Assembly (NCBI GenBank): GCA_008704415.1 | Contig: VXIS01000201.1 | Span: forward strand, 1 to 64,000 | DNA length: 64,000 nt | Reading direction: 5' to 3' | From: Sphaerosporella brunnea | Taxonomy: Eukaryota > Ascomycota > Pezizomycetes > Pezizales > Pyronemataceae | Part shown: piece after piece, positions 1 through 10,241 of the stretch | Position numbering within the stretch: position 1 is the first letter of the stretch | Layout: every line of letters begins with the position of its first letter | Made by a program: the position numbers and the translations under genes | Notes under the pieces: generated by a model | What the model saw: the letters and a program-made list of their open reading frames with translations, nothing else | Database searches by the model: none | What the model was told of the DNA's origin: nothing

Positions 1-825
1 TGTCTGGTTTGGTTTGACATGGGAATTCTCCATGCAGTGATTGGGATTTGAATGAACGAATGCTTTTCGCCGACGTGTGGCGCCAACCCTCTGCAATATG
101 CACATTGGGAGTGCTAGACCGTCGTATTCCGCGCTGCGACAGTTTTGCCTGCACTAAACTAAAACGCGGCGGAGGGTCCGGTCCAGAAGAACAAAACGTC
201 CAATGTCTCCAAGGCCCAGTATCTCAGCTGCGCAAAATCGGCAACATCGACGCACTATCCAGCGGTGGTTGGCGCTGGCGATTGCAGGCCGCTGGGTTCA
301 AGAACGGCGTTTTCTACCAAACTGTTCCGCCGGGTCGCGTGAGTATGCGTTTCCATTCAAATTTTGATGTCCACATCCTTCCGACATTCAGGACCACCAC
401 TGGACCGACCTGACCGCCTTCCAGATAACATCTGGATCTCGTGTGGCATCACTAACTGCGATTAGGTTCCTGGGATGAAGGTATTTATGCTCAGGATAGA
501 GAAACGGGTTTGCTTGCAGAGCACGGTTGCAGTGCGGATGTCTCGAAGTCGGAACGTCCATACGTCCATTAGCTGACCCTTTTTTGGCCCGCTGGGACGA
601 CACAGCTGCGTGACAGTTACTGCCCAGACCTGGCGTGTGTATTACCTATCAGAGTGCACAATATTTGATTCATTTTTATTTGTTAAACAAAGATGCCATT
701 CCCTGCCTCAGACGCAGTCACTCGCCATTCTCAGTAGCTTCGTCCAAAGCATCAAATGTTTCCCGGCTAACTGCCGCTCCCTGGAGCTTCCGCCAGTTCT
801 TGGGCTTCCCAAAGTGGACACAGAA
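1..825. other. No recognisable gene
   Basis: Only short overlapping open frames on both strands, with no domain, repeat or splice pattern that I can support. The last 8 bases (818-825, ACACAGAA) are the left copy of the target-site duplication of the hAT element that follows. Confidence 0.5.
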
Positions 826-1669
826 TAGTGATGGACACGAGCCGAGCTAGCTCGAGCCAGAAGCTCGAGCTGCCGAGCCGAGCCGAGCCGAGCCTTCGTC
901 CTCTACGAGCCGAGCTGGCTCTAGCTGAGGGTGGAGGATCGGCTCGAGCCAGCTCGAGTTTTCACCATGATCGGTGATGGGGGGTTCTGATGGGGCGGGG
1001 CGAGCGTTATACAATGGAAACAGATAATCATATACAAACTTCGGGTCTCTTGTTCCCGTCACGCAACCCAATACTACCCACCTACCCATAACTACCAACT
1101 TCGTGCAGCTATGGTACACAAATCGTCGGATGCACTGCCCCCGGATGAGCGTGCTGCTTATTTTAAAAAGCTATCAGGGAACTGGGGTATACTCACTGAA
1201 TGCTTGCTAATATCCCTCTCTACCACAAGTATCCTGGCTGAGAGTCTTTTCTCCCAACCTGGAGATCGTATCACCAAAAAGCGAAACAGGCTCTTAGAAG
1301 CCTCAAGTAGCGCTTGCTTGTTGCTTAAAAGCTGGTTGGGGCAGGATGATGTGGAGCAGTGGGAACGTGAAAGGTCAAGCAAGGCGGATGCAGGATCGAT
1401 CGACAGTGGCGATGAGTTTCCGGTTCCCGATACCCATCAGGAATCACTACTAGATAGTGACAATGATTCGGATGCCGAGGAATTGTAGTCAGTTTATATT
1501 CCTAGATATGTTGAATACTATTACAATTCTGTGGTAAAGCAGAACAGCTCGAGCTGGCTCGAGCTGACACCCAAGGCTCGGACGCGAGCCCGAGCCTCCA
1601 CCTCCACGAGCCGAGCCAGCTCGAGCTGGCCTTGGAGGATTGATTCGAGCCGGCTCGTGTCCATCACTA
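826..1669 (+). mobile_element. Non-autonomous hAT element, AGCTCGAGC family, copy 1
   Basis: The element is bounded by a terminal inverted repeat of 18 bp, TAGTGATGGACACGAGCC at the left and its reverse complement at the right. It is flanked by a perfect 8-bp target duplication, ACACAGAA at 818-825 and 1670-1677, the size expected for hAT transposons. About 120 bp inside each end consists of overlapping GAGCC and palindromic AGCTCGAGC motifs, likely transposase-binding sites (inference). Between them lies only the C-terminal end of a transposase, so this 844-bp copy must be moved in trans. A sister copy lies at 50289-51250 and a more distant relative at 27443-28557. Confidence 0.93.
1111..1488 (+). 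pseudogene. hAT transposase C-terminal dimerisation fragment
   Basis: A 125-codon frame from ATG to TAG inside the hAT element. Residues about 45-75 resemble the hAT C-terminal dimerisation region: a Ser/Thr-rich stretch, then LFSQPGDRITKKRNRLLEAS and LLLKSWL, where intact transposases have SERVFS followed by ITKKRNRL and FLK-W. The rest is an acidic, Ser/Asp-rich tail. The BED zinc finger and the RNase H-like catalytic core are absent, so the product could not cut DNA. The ATG and open frame may be accidental or may still give a short peptide. The same reading frame is partly preserved in the sister element at 50897-51064. Confidence 0.75.
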
Positions 1670-2210
1670 ACACAGAAATACACGCATCGATGTTACTCAG
1701 GATCCCACTGTGTCTCCACCACGGCAAACCCGTTTGCAAAGGCATATTGTTGTACCTTGGCAAATGCGCTCTCGTCGTGGCTAAATTTATCACCAGTCTC
1801 AGGGAGTTCGCAATCACCATTTGACTATTCCTGGATGACTTGCTGGATGAGTGCTTCGGTATCGGGCGGCACTTGTGGTTATGTATGCATACTTCCCGTC
1901 GTCCTCGTCGTGGTCGTTGTTGTGTTAACTAAGGGGCTCGCTGTTCCGGAGCGTTGGTCAAAAAAGATTTATACTAAGTGCAAAGCGCGCGCCTTTTCGG
2001 CGAGTGGTCTTGGACGGATAGCGTGACGGATAGCCCCTAGGAAACCCGGACATTCACGAGGGACGTTACATGGATGTACATCGCGCAGTTCGGTGGATTA
2101 CCGCTCAGTAGTTACTCGTGCTGTACAATGGTATAACGAAGCCTGTAACCTATTTGCTGAGGCACGCACCTACACAATCCGGCCAAGACATGAAAGGTGG
2201 ATTGAGGATT
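1670..2210. other. No recognisable gene
   Basis: Apart from the right 8-bp duplication of the preceding hAT element (1670-1677), this stretch shows no conserved domain or repeat. A 128-codon frame (1640-2026, plus) crosses the transposon end and is probably accidental. Confidence 0.5.
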
Positions 2211-2655
2211 GATAACTCATATATAGGGCATTAAAGGACGCTCTTTCACCCTCTGTACTCACATTTATCCCCCATGGATGGTTGTTGTGTGGGGTGGGCG
2301 TCCGTGGGTCCGGTAGCTCCCCCGGGTCAACAATGGCTGGAAGCTGTTACTCTCAATGGAATGAGCTCAAACTCACAAATATAGGGCGTCAAAGGACACT
2401 CTTTCTCTTTCTGTTCTCAGATTTATCCCCCATCGATGGTGGTTGTGTGGGGTCGCCCCGCGCAGGTCCAATGGTTTGTCCGGTTCAAAAATAGCTGGAA
2501 GCTGTTACTCTTAATGGAATGAGCTCAAACTCGCAAATATAGGGCATTAGACGACGTTCTTTCTCTTTCTGTTCTGAGATTTATCCCCCCATAGATGGTG
2601 GTTTTGTGGAGTGGCCCTGCAGAGGCCTTATGGCGGGTTAATAAATAGCTGACGA
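2211..2655. repeat. 158-bp tandem repeat, about 2.8 copies
   Basis: The word ATAGGGC recurs at 2223, 2381 and 2539, exactly 158 bp apart. Each unit then carries a TTTATCCCCC motif, a GGTGGTTGTGTGG-like motif, and ends with ATAGCTGGAAGCTGTTAC or a decayed form of it. The units differ by scattered substitutions and small indels, and the third is shortened. The repeat lies directly upstream of the Pro/Gln-repeat gene, so it may overlap its promoter region (inference). Confidence 0.85.
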
Positions 2656-2833
2656 ACTTAGGTTTCCAAGGAGTTCGCTGCGAGACGTGGATGGAAAAGA
2701 AAGGCCTGCTATGCAATCCTGGAGCAGTTGTGTCGAGCAAATCACCGCAATGAGGGATCGCGCAGGCAGGTGCTGCAGTTATTTTACCAACTCCCCGGGG
2801 ATCGACGCACAATAGGTGTCCCAATACACACTA

Positions 2834-3786
2834 GCCATCGACTACTCCTTCCTCGCAGTCCATACCGCCTGACGATGCACCGCTCCAACTGCCTTACAAT
2901 GCGTCGCTCCGGCCGCCTCAGCTACCGAACGATGCGCCGCCCCAGCCACCCCAGCCACCTGACGAGGCGCAGCGCCAGATGCTCCATTCGCCTGACGATA
3001 CGCCGTTTCAGCCGCCTCAGCCACCTCGAGATGCGTCGCCCCAACCGGCCCAGGTACCCGATGATGCACCGCCCCAGCCGCTCCAGCTACCTGATAATGC
3101 GTCGCCTCAGCCGTCCCAGCTGCCCCCGCCGCCTCGCGATACGCCGCCTCCACCGCTCCAGCTGTCTGACGATACGCTGCCCCAGCTGGCTCAGCAAAAT
3201 GATGATGTGCCGCCTCAGCCGCCAAATGGTGTAGTGCCTTCAGCCACAGCCCAGGCATCTTCGGTACATCTGTACTTTCTGTGGCTTTGCTATGCACTTC
3301 TGACAAGCTTGACAGCTTAACGTTGCTCCAATTGCGTCGTGGTTGGAGAGGACAGTTCCAAGCCCTGCAACAAACAAGGTGGACCACGTAAACAGGCCGC
3401 TCCTAAGATCTACCGGCTGCCTAGTCGATTCTAGCCACGTTGCCGCAAATGCGGCTGCCGAAACCGCCAGTGCAGCATCCAGCACTGTAGCAAATGGCCT
3501 GCGGCGCTCCGGGAGGACAAAAGGGTTCGCTGTCAACGTTTTAGACAATGTGTACCAACATGCAGAGAAAACCCTAATAAACTCACTTGCATCAGCAAAT
3601 GAGGCTTGCCGGAAAGCACGGCAAGCTTTTCATGATGCGGAGAGTTGTATTGCTATAGGAGATGGGGGTTGTAGTGGAGGCGGTGGTTCTAGGGGACGCG
3701 GGACATTTGGCGTGGGAGGTTATTTTTCCTCTACATATGTACTTTTCATAATCAATTTACGTCATCTATGCCGTATATATGTATAA
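2834..3786 (+). CDS. Pro/Gln-repeat protein, two exons, 5' end unresolved
   Basis: An open frame begins after a TAG at 2831-2833 and runs to 3263. It encodes an imperfect 11-12 residue repeat of the form PPQPxQLPDDA, predicted disordered. A 52-bp intron is inferred at 3264-3315: GTACAT donor, CTGAC-like branch site and GACAG acceptor. Splicing joins codon TCG to CTT in phase 0 and leads into the open frame that ends at 3786. The second exon encodes a 'LRRSGRTKGFAVN' segment, a helical stretch with many Ala and Lys, then Gly-rich GGCSGGGGSRGRG. No family is recognised. No ATG lies in this frame near the start, so a first exon is missing from the model. All frames over the repeat are open because of its codon-periodic composition, so strand choice rests on the intron. 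Confidence 0.45.
3264..3315 (+). other. Inferred intron of the Pro/Gln-repeat gene
   Basis: GT at 3264 and AG at 3314-3315 enclose 52 bp, close to the usual basidiomycete intron length. The junction keeps phase 0 on both sides. A CTGAC branch-like motif lies about 15 bp before the acceptor. Confidence 0.5.
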
Positions 3787-3945
3787 AGCTTTGTATACGT
3801 GCGCACGCTGTAAAAAATCCCGCGCTGTATAGACTCTGTATAGGGTACTGTATAGACCCTGTATAAAGGCCTGTATAACGCTCGTAGCCTCGTTGTAAAC
3901 AGCGCGCTGTATAGATCGGGTGTATAGATGGTTTATACAGGGGCG
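3770..3945. repeat. Interspersed TGTATA motif cluster
   Basis: The words CTGTATA and TGTATAG recur about ten times in 175 bp (for example ctgtatagact, ctgtatagggt, ctgtatagacc, ctgtataaagg), with variable 8-20 bp spacers, so this is not a strict tandem repeat. It sits just past the stop codon of the Pro/Gln-repeat gene. A 3'-end processing or transcription-terminating role is possible but not shown. Confidence 0.6.
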
Positions 3946-4600
3946 TCTACCACAGCGGGTATGGGCTGGTGTGTCGGAAGCCCTCAATACGTCTGTAAGA
4001 AAGCCTTTGTGACATTGCCGTCCCCATTGCACTGTTCCCAGCCTCGGACGTTTTTAACCCTGTTTGGATGGCATAGTAGGATTGTGTACTTTTACAAAAA
4101 TCTCTGATCTATCAGTGCAATTACGGTTGCGAGCGTTCGGGACGGACGTCACCGGTCGCTGGGGCAGGCCGCTGTACAATCAAATAAACGGAAACCCGTG
4201 AAAACGCCACAGATTTTCCATTTCCCTACGACCTGCCAGACTCACGCCCAATTACTATAAGATCCCACAATCCAAACATCATAATTCCTGAGCAAATTCC
4301 CCTCCATGTACTGAAACGCCGCGCGAGAACGCTCTACAAATACAGGCTGACTAGGATGTGATCTTTGGCGGGAGCAACAATAGTTGGCAATTGTGGCTGG
4401 CAACTATCTGCTGGTGGCAGTGACGCGGCTCGAGATGTTGGCGCAGAGGTGGCGATTCGGACGAACAGCATACTTTCATAGGATACAGATTGGGCACCAC
4501 GCTACGTTCATCACCAATGCCATCAAACCCCAAGAAAACAAAACTAGACCCAGTAATTGAAATTTTCTACGGCTGTACGCACTACCCAAGAGCCGTCGGG
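3946..4600. other. Intergenic, no recognisable gene
   Basis: No domain or repeat is evident. This is the 3' side of both the Pro/Gln-repeat gene (plus) and the SH3 gene (minus), which converge here, so both genes may place their 3' UTRs in it. Confidence 0.5.
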
Positions 4601-4990
4601 TTAATCGCCCAAATGGAACTTGTTCTTTGGGGCCCAACCGATCACGCCATCACCACCGCGGACACGGCCCATATACCAGTCCTTGTTCTCGTCGTAAAGC
4701 ACCTCAAGGACCTGTCCTTTGTCGACGTGCAGCTCAGCTGCGCCCTTCTTTTCGTGCGTGAAGGTGCAGGTGACGACATATTTTGCGATCTTGAGCTTGT
4801 TGCGCGTGGTCGCGAGGCTCTGGTGAATCGTGGCATGGGCCTCGTCGGAAATCATGTCGTTCGTATGAAGGTACTCGAGCTCCTGTGATGGACAGGCGGT
4901 TAGGCAGGCTTGGGAAGAGGGAAGGGGACTTACAGCCATCAGCCGCTGCAGGGAGGCTTGAAACAGAGAGTTGTTAAGCGCGGAGGTCAT
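4601..4990 (-). CDS. LSB1/PIN3-like SH3 domain protein
   Basis: Two exons, 4934-4990 and 4601-4882, give a 112-residue protein. The intron (4883-4933, 51 bp; GTAAGT donor, CACAG acceptor) joins MTSALNNSLFQASLQRLMA to ELEYLHTNDM in phase 0. Without splicing the frame stays open but inserts 17 residues that do not fit. The N-terminal 42 residues match the layout of yeast Lsb1/Pin3 proteins (a short helix, then L-E/D-L-L, I-S-x-D/E and I-x-x-SL). Residues about 53-110 form an SH3 domain with ELHVDKGQVLEVL, the DWYMGR tryptophan and a WAPKNKF segment in place of FPSNYV. The ALYDY motif is degenerate (VTCTFTH). In yeast these proteins bind the Las17/WASP actin nucleation factor; the same partner is inferred here. 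The usual C-terminal Pro/Gln tail is absent. This is a clean host gene. Confidence 0.82.
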   Translation of the reverse strand: MTSALNNSLFQASLQRLMAVSPLPSSQACLTACPSQELEYLHTNDMISDEAHATIHQSLATTRNKLKIAKYVVTCTFTHEKKGAAELHVDKGQVLEVLYDENKDWYMGRVRGGDGVIGWAPKNKFHLGD

Positions 4991-7275
4991 GGTGATTGTT
5001 GTGTTGGGGAGGGATGAATCAGCGAGGTTGTGGTTTTGGCTTTTGTGGAGATTTGGGGAATGGCAACTGTGCTAGGTAGTGTGCGGAGAGGCCAGGCGGA
5101 ATGAAGCTGGGGGTGCAACGCACACATACAGCCGTCTTGCACCCCAGTAGTGGGTTTTGAAACCCTAACCCGACACACGCCCGGCAATGAACATACTTAT
5201 GCAACTGAAATGAGCGCGCCGGGAGGGTTGGGGCGCAAACCTGTGGTGCACCACGCCTCCAAGTCCACCGAGCCACCGCTTCGTCGCTAAAGGTGCCCAC
5301 GGCAGTCAATGAGCCATGACATTCGGTGACAATTGCCCGTAAAAAAAGGGCAGCGTACCCCTTCAGCGAAGGTCTGCTTTTGCAGCGCACGGCCCAATAC
5401 TTGCGGAAAGTTGATTGTTTCTACTATTCACACGTAGCGGTATATATCATGACGGCACAAAACTGATAAACACTCCACACCGTGGCTAGCAGCGGATACA
5501 GCAATATCAGGCGCTGGGGAGACATGGTTCATTGCAGTGCCGCTGGCAGGGCATATCTGCACATCATGACGAGCGCTGTTCTGCGTGCCTATGACCGCGT
5601 GTCGACATGGCATGACGAGGGCGCTTCTGAGCCAGATGGTCTTTCTTTGTTGGTGTCATGCACAACTGATGATCCTACCATGTCGCCTGCATGGCAGGAA
5701 ACAGGGCAAAGGCAAGATCGCAGTGCTGGAGACGAGCCTATTCTGACTTTGCACAGGCAATATTATGCATAAAAGTGATCCTGATTTCATCGATATCTCC
5801 GTAATCTGCATCCGACAGCACTGCGCAGCGCCGGGCGAAGGTCATCACTGTCCGTTGATGCAGAATTCCAGATAGTGCAAAGAATTTTTACATACCGCAG
5901 TGGGCCGCGATTGCCGAGTGCGTCCTTTCGTTTGTGCGCTCAATCGAGGCACTGCTTCCGTTGTGCTGTTGCTGTACGGCAGACACTGCGGATCCGTTCG
6001 CGGACTTAGGATGCGTGCGGGCTGATGTGGCAGTTCTCTGCTATCCCCCGGGGTTGACGGGATTCTGTCAGACGTTTTGCGTGCTGCTCGGTGTTACAGC
6101 CACCACAATTTCTGGTTCCGATTGTCTGCAGCGCAACCGCGCAGGGACGCTTCGGGACCTGAGAGTCAAATATAACGGTATCAACTGCGCCAGTCTTAAC
6201 TCGCCCGCGATGGATGAAACGTTTTGCAGGTCAGGGCTGCGCATTCACCATCGCCTTAAGCCGGTCCCCCCGCAGTCCAACTCACAGGCGCCGCAGAAGA
6301 TGTCTCCGCTGAATGTTAAACAACCTTGAAGTCGTCCACTAGCGTTCGACTGACAGTGCGCTGGCGGTGGATGCAAGAGCAGCCATCGCATGCCAGTGTA
6401 CATAAGCTGCAATTCAACCAGCGTGTAAACAATCGAAGCCTTTGGCCATAGGTGGTACAAACAGCTTCTTTTTCGGACCAGTAGCCAAATACCCCGGAAT
6501 AAGGACACGACAGATTCCTCGCAGGCAGCGCTTCCACGTTGGTTGGTCCACTGTGGGCAATAGACCAGGCGAGGTGTTGAGTGTCGCCTCGCCACCTGTA
6601 GGCCACGCTGTGAACCGTGATTTATGGGTTGACTCCAGTTGGGTGAATGCTGCAGCTTAAGTGGCGCATGGACGACGCACTGGGAATGTCTTGTATTCAC
6701 ACATAGCGCCGGCTGATCAGAAAGTGGAGACGGGGCTATCATGCCGTGATACGAACGAATGACCGCAACTGCACCCTCCCACAGATAGCCGATACAAATG
6801 TGGCACAACTCTGTTTGTGCAACGGTTGGTTGGAGCTCGGATTTGACTTCGATGCTGAGACGAAAGTAAACGCAATTGCAATGATCTGCCGATATGATGC
6901 TCTGACGGCAGCTGATTGCGATTGCGATATCAATTTCAGTAATGCAACCTGTCACGCCCTCAGACAGGGATTCACAATGGTGTGCTGTTCTTTGTCTGAG
7001 GATTATGGTGCCTCCATACTGTCCAGTCCGGATGTCCTCTCTGTTGCTCAATTCCACAGACCCCGGTACAATCCACGCATTTGCTGAATGTTCCGTCCCA
7101 GAAGGGTTTCGGAAAGAAGTTCCATGCTCACCATATCCCGGTGATGCTATACCACCCACGGCGCGTCACGAGCATAATTGCATTATAACCCGCGGGTGGC
7201 TGTACATACCATGAGCGCCACTGCCCACTCGCGCCTGGTCCGATTTTGATTTGCCATCGTAAGTACCGCATTTGA
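4991..7275. other. No gene supported; long open frames present
   Basis: The longest open frame is 6245-7159 on the minus strand (304 codons). It is rich in Cys, His and Trp, shows no domain, and is overlapped by several open frames on the other strand. A plus-strand frame at 5934-6329 is Cys-rich and also unrecognised. The first 200 bp should contain the promoter of the SH3 gene. A short AACCCTAACCC telomere-like match lies near 5162-5172. I cannot assign a gene here. Confidence 0.4.
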
Positions 7276-7716
7276 TAGAGCTGTGCACGGGGCGACGGGT
7301 CGGGACGCGGGCGGCCGGGACGCGACGAGGTGGGCCGGGGCATGACGGGGTGGGTCGAGCCCCGGCGAGGTGGCTCAGGGGTACATCGGCGCGGCATCGG
7401 GCACCGCAGCGGGGGGAGAGTGATATATGCCGGGAATTCAGGGCCGCTACGCTTAACGGTCCAAGTGGCGCGCAAGGCGCTCATCTCAGATCACGGCCGA
7501 ACGAGGTACCCCGGGAGCGCATCCTGATGTCGTCCATAGGCTGTACGCGAGTTTGGGGTAATCGGGGTCTGACGTGGTGGCCGGGGCAGCCGCAGGGTGG
7601 GCGGGGCGCGACGAGGTGGCCAGGCCGCGGCGAGGTGGATCGCGATCGCGCGAGGCTTTCTCCGCCTTGTTGATCATCGAGCCCAGTCGGGGCGCCCCAA
7701 CCCGTGCACAGCTTTA
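7276..7716. mobile_element. GC-rich MITE with TA ends, copy A
   Basis: The ends read TAGAGCTGTGCACGGG at the left and CCCGTGCACAGCTTTA at the right, an imperfect terminal inverted repeat beginning and ending in TA. The interior is made of GC-rich motifs such as GACGAGGTGG and GGCCGGGGC, with no coding capacity that I trust. A second copy at 63226-63613 shares the ends and interior motifs. TA ends suggest mobilisation by a Tc1/mariner- or pogo-type transposase (inference). If the TA is the target duplication, the element proper is 7278-7714. Confidence 0.7.
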
Positions 7717-8219
7717 TACAGCGGTTACTGTGGAAACACAGGAAGGAACGCCCAGCAAAACACCAGTTCTGTGGTGAGGCGTTCGGGTAGGTGACGGTTA
7801 TTTGATTAGGAGCGCCCGAGGGTTAAGCCTTGACGTCTATCAACGTTCCAGTACCCCTCCTGACTCGCACCTGTACCCAATCCTACCAGCAACCCTACAA
7901 GCGTCGACACGAGAGGGGTGGGACGAAGCTGGATGCCGAGAGAACGCTGAGTGCGAACTCCGAGTGAAACGCGGAAACCCAAAACGCACGATTTGTCTGG
8001 TTGGGGTGAGTATGGGTTAGGGATTTTGAATGCACAATGGCCAGGGACCATTACGTAACGAGAAAAAGCACAGGCCGGCTGCGGTCTGGAAAAAAGCGTT
8101 TGTAAAACGTAACACAAGGGGGCAGGCCAACGTAGCCGGTTACAATTGCCACCACTCTTGGAAATTCGGAGTTATAAGCTCTCAAGGCCATCCTGTTGAT
8201 TGTGAATTTTACCCGCCTA
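7717..8219. other. No recognisable gene
   Basis: No domain or repeat is seen apart from a short GGGTTAGGG match near 8005. The region leads into the degenerate tandem repeat. Confidence 0.5.
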
Positions 8220-8935
8220 ACGCAACCTTGTCCGGTTTCTCAGCTTCTGGATCGCCTAGTGTACAGGTTCATGAAGAAAATAGTCGTTCAAGAGTGCACT
8301 CGGGTGTCAGTTTCTCGTACCTTACAACCAACCCCTGACGTCCTTGGGTGTTGGTTCCTTACCGTTAAATCCCCTGCCTGCAATCTCATAGTATCTGCAC
8401 TTCTGGATCGACTGTGTTACAGGTTTGGGGGGAACACAGGCTTCGGACAATACACTCGGGTGTCGGTTCCTCGGCCCTTATAGTCCCTGCATGCAATCTC
8501 ACACTATTTGGACTTCTGAATCGCCTGGTGTACCAGTTTAAGAAGAACAAAAGAGGAGTTCGAGGGAGCGTTCACCCGCCGGCGCCTCGACCCTTACTTT
8601 TTCGCTCCTCATCCCTTAAATCTCCTGTCTGCAATCTCACAGTATCTGGACCTATGGATATCCTTGTGTACAGTTTCGAGAAGAACAAAACAGCCGTTCG
8701 AGAGCCACCTCGGGTGTCGGTGCCTTGGCCCCTACATTGCAGCCCCTACCGGCAATCACACAGTATCTGGACTTCCGGATCACCGGGCGTACTGGTTCAA
8801 GAACAAAACATCCTTTGAACAATGCGCTCGACTGTCGATCTCACTCCCATACAACCCCTGACTGCAACCTGACAGCATCTGGACTTCTGGATTGCCCGCT
8901 GTACAGGTTCAAGAAGGAAAAAGGGTTTTGCGATG
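8220..8935. repeat. Degenerate tandem repeat, six units of about 112-156 bp
   Basis: A shared core reads like CTGCAATCTCACAGTATCTG, then GACTTCTGGATCGCC, GTGTACAGGTTCAAGAAGAA and CTCGGGTGTCGG. The CTTCTGG anchor or its variant occurs at 8244, 8400, 8513, 8652, 8772 and 8884, so spacings are 156, 113, 139, 120 and 112 bp. All six are in the same orientation and differ by many substitutions and indels, indicating age. No function is known; the open frames across it do not stay in phase from unit to unit. Confidence 0.8.
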
Positions 8936-8957
8936 TGTCAGCATGCCACCATCCAAC

Positions 8958-9377
8958 AGTGTTCTCAGTGGCCAGCCCAAACAGCCGGGCGGGCTTGGCC
9001 TGCTTTAAGCAGCAGCCCGGCGGGCTTTTTGCGTCAGCCCAAACGGCCCAGCCTGCCGTCGGGCCAGCCTGGCTGCCTGGGCTTTGAGTGATCTCCGGTG
9101 AATACCGACCGCTGCGAGTGGCGGGGTTCACTCAGCGCTGATAAACTTATCAGGATCTGTGATGTTATACTAAACTCCTATCTAGTGATCTCCTACTAGT
9201 CATGATTTTACACGGCGAACATCTTTCTGTACTTTTCATTTCATAGCAGTAGTTGGTATCACGGTGGTCGTATTGGCCGTCATTGTGGGCTGCAGCCCAA
9301 ACAGCCGGGCGGGCTTTTTGATCAGCCCATATCTGCCCAACGCAGCCGGCCGGGCGGGCTGGCTGTTGAGAACACTG
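8958..9377. mobile_element. Non-autonomous hAT MITE, CAGTGTTC family
   Basis: The ends read CAGTGTTCTCAGTGGCC and GGCTGTTGAGAACACTG. They are flanked by CCATCCAA (8950-8957) and CCATCGAA (9378-9385), an 8-bp duplication with one mismatch. Just inside both ends are GC-rich motifs of the type CAGCCCAAACAGCCGGGCGGGC, which recur in the copies at 37774 and 62197. There is no coding sequence. The likely driver is a hAT transposase of the type left at 55490-56415, which shares the CAGTGTTC tip. Confidence 0.88.
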
Positions 9378-9385
9378 CCATCGAA

Positions 9386-10241
9386 TAGGATATGCGTATA
9401 TAGTCAGGTTGCAAGCTTGGGGTACTGGCCCCATAAAAGCATCATTTTACGATGTGTATTACGCTCTTCTATGTCATTTTCTATGTCCTTTCCCAAATTC
9501 CCCTTTGACAAGTCTCCTTGGTGCGAGTATCATTTGCTCTTGGTTTTCTTGTCTCGGTTTCTTGCAATAGCCGCAGGCCCCAACAGTGGCAATTCTTTGT
9601 ATGTATGTCATGGCCGCAAACGGCCTAGTACATGATAATTAATACAAAGAAAACCAGCACGCTTCTCTGTCCGGCCGTTTCTCGTTGGTAATCGTTTGTC
9701 TGATGGTGCTTTGTTGAGTCCCAGCCGATAGTACCACGCCGCCAGCGCCTTAGGCGTTTGGCATGGTGTTTTTGACTTTCTTTTTGCGCCTGTAGTAGTT
9801 TTTCAATTTGTATTGCTCTACTTGCCAAGCATTTCGATCCGGGTTCCTGGCCATCGTAACTTTTCAGCCGATGAGGCCCACAAGCTTGGTGGTTGTGCGG
9901 GGTCAATTGAACCACATTCGCACATGGTGAGAACTTCCTTCATACAGATGGCGAGGATCTGCGGGGTCAGTTAAACCCCGCTCGCCTACGCAGACACTTT
10001 CTTCACATCTGTCGTTCTGACGCCGGGATCTTGATTTCTTCCAACTTTGCAAGTAGATGGAGCAAACAGAGCAATCCTGCGTCGCTTTTTGTATATGATG
10101 TATACATATCAGGATTCATATCGTCCCTCGACTAGATCAGTCTAAACGCATAACCCAGAACACTGGGCCCTCCTCACTCGCTTCTTGGCCGGTTATTCTA
10201 TCAAATCATAGGTCAGCCGCTTCCATCCCGAACCACCTAGG
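9386..10241. other. No gene supported
   Basis: Holds one dispersed repeat (9596-9660, listed separately) and an unrecognised 96-codon minus-strand frame (9625-9915). The words GCGGGGTCA and GGGGTCAATTGAACC recur near 9898 and 9960 as a weak duplication. Confidence 0.45.
9596..9660 (+). repeat. Dispersed repeat, copy 1
   Basis: This stretch, with TATGTCATGGCCGCAAACGG followed by TACATGATAATTAATACAAA, aligns with 15096-15156 at roughly 75-80% identity in the same orientation. It may be the end of an unidentified element. Confidence 0.5.

Noticed and set aside
2728..3387. Arg-rich plus frame (2728-3234) and Ala-rich minus frame (2842-3387) as genes
   Set aside because: Both are forced open by the codon-periodic repeat. 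Only the Pro/Gln frame connects through a plausible intron to a downstream open frame.
6245..7159. 304-codon open frame on the minus strand
   Set aside because: No domain, odd Cys/His/Trp-rich composition, overlapped by open frames on the other strand, and no splice or promoter support. Kept only as a note on the gap.
8220..8935. CRISPR-like array
   Set aside because: The repeats are long, diverged and unevenly spaced, in a eukaryotic genome; this is a degenerate tandem repeat.
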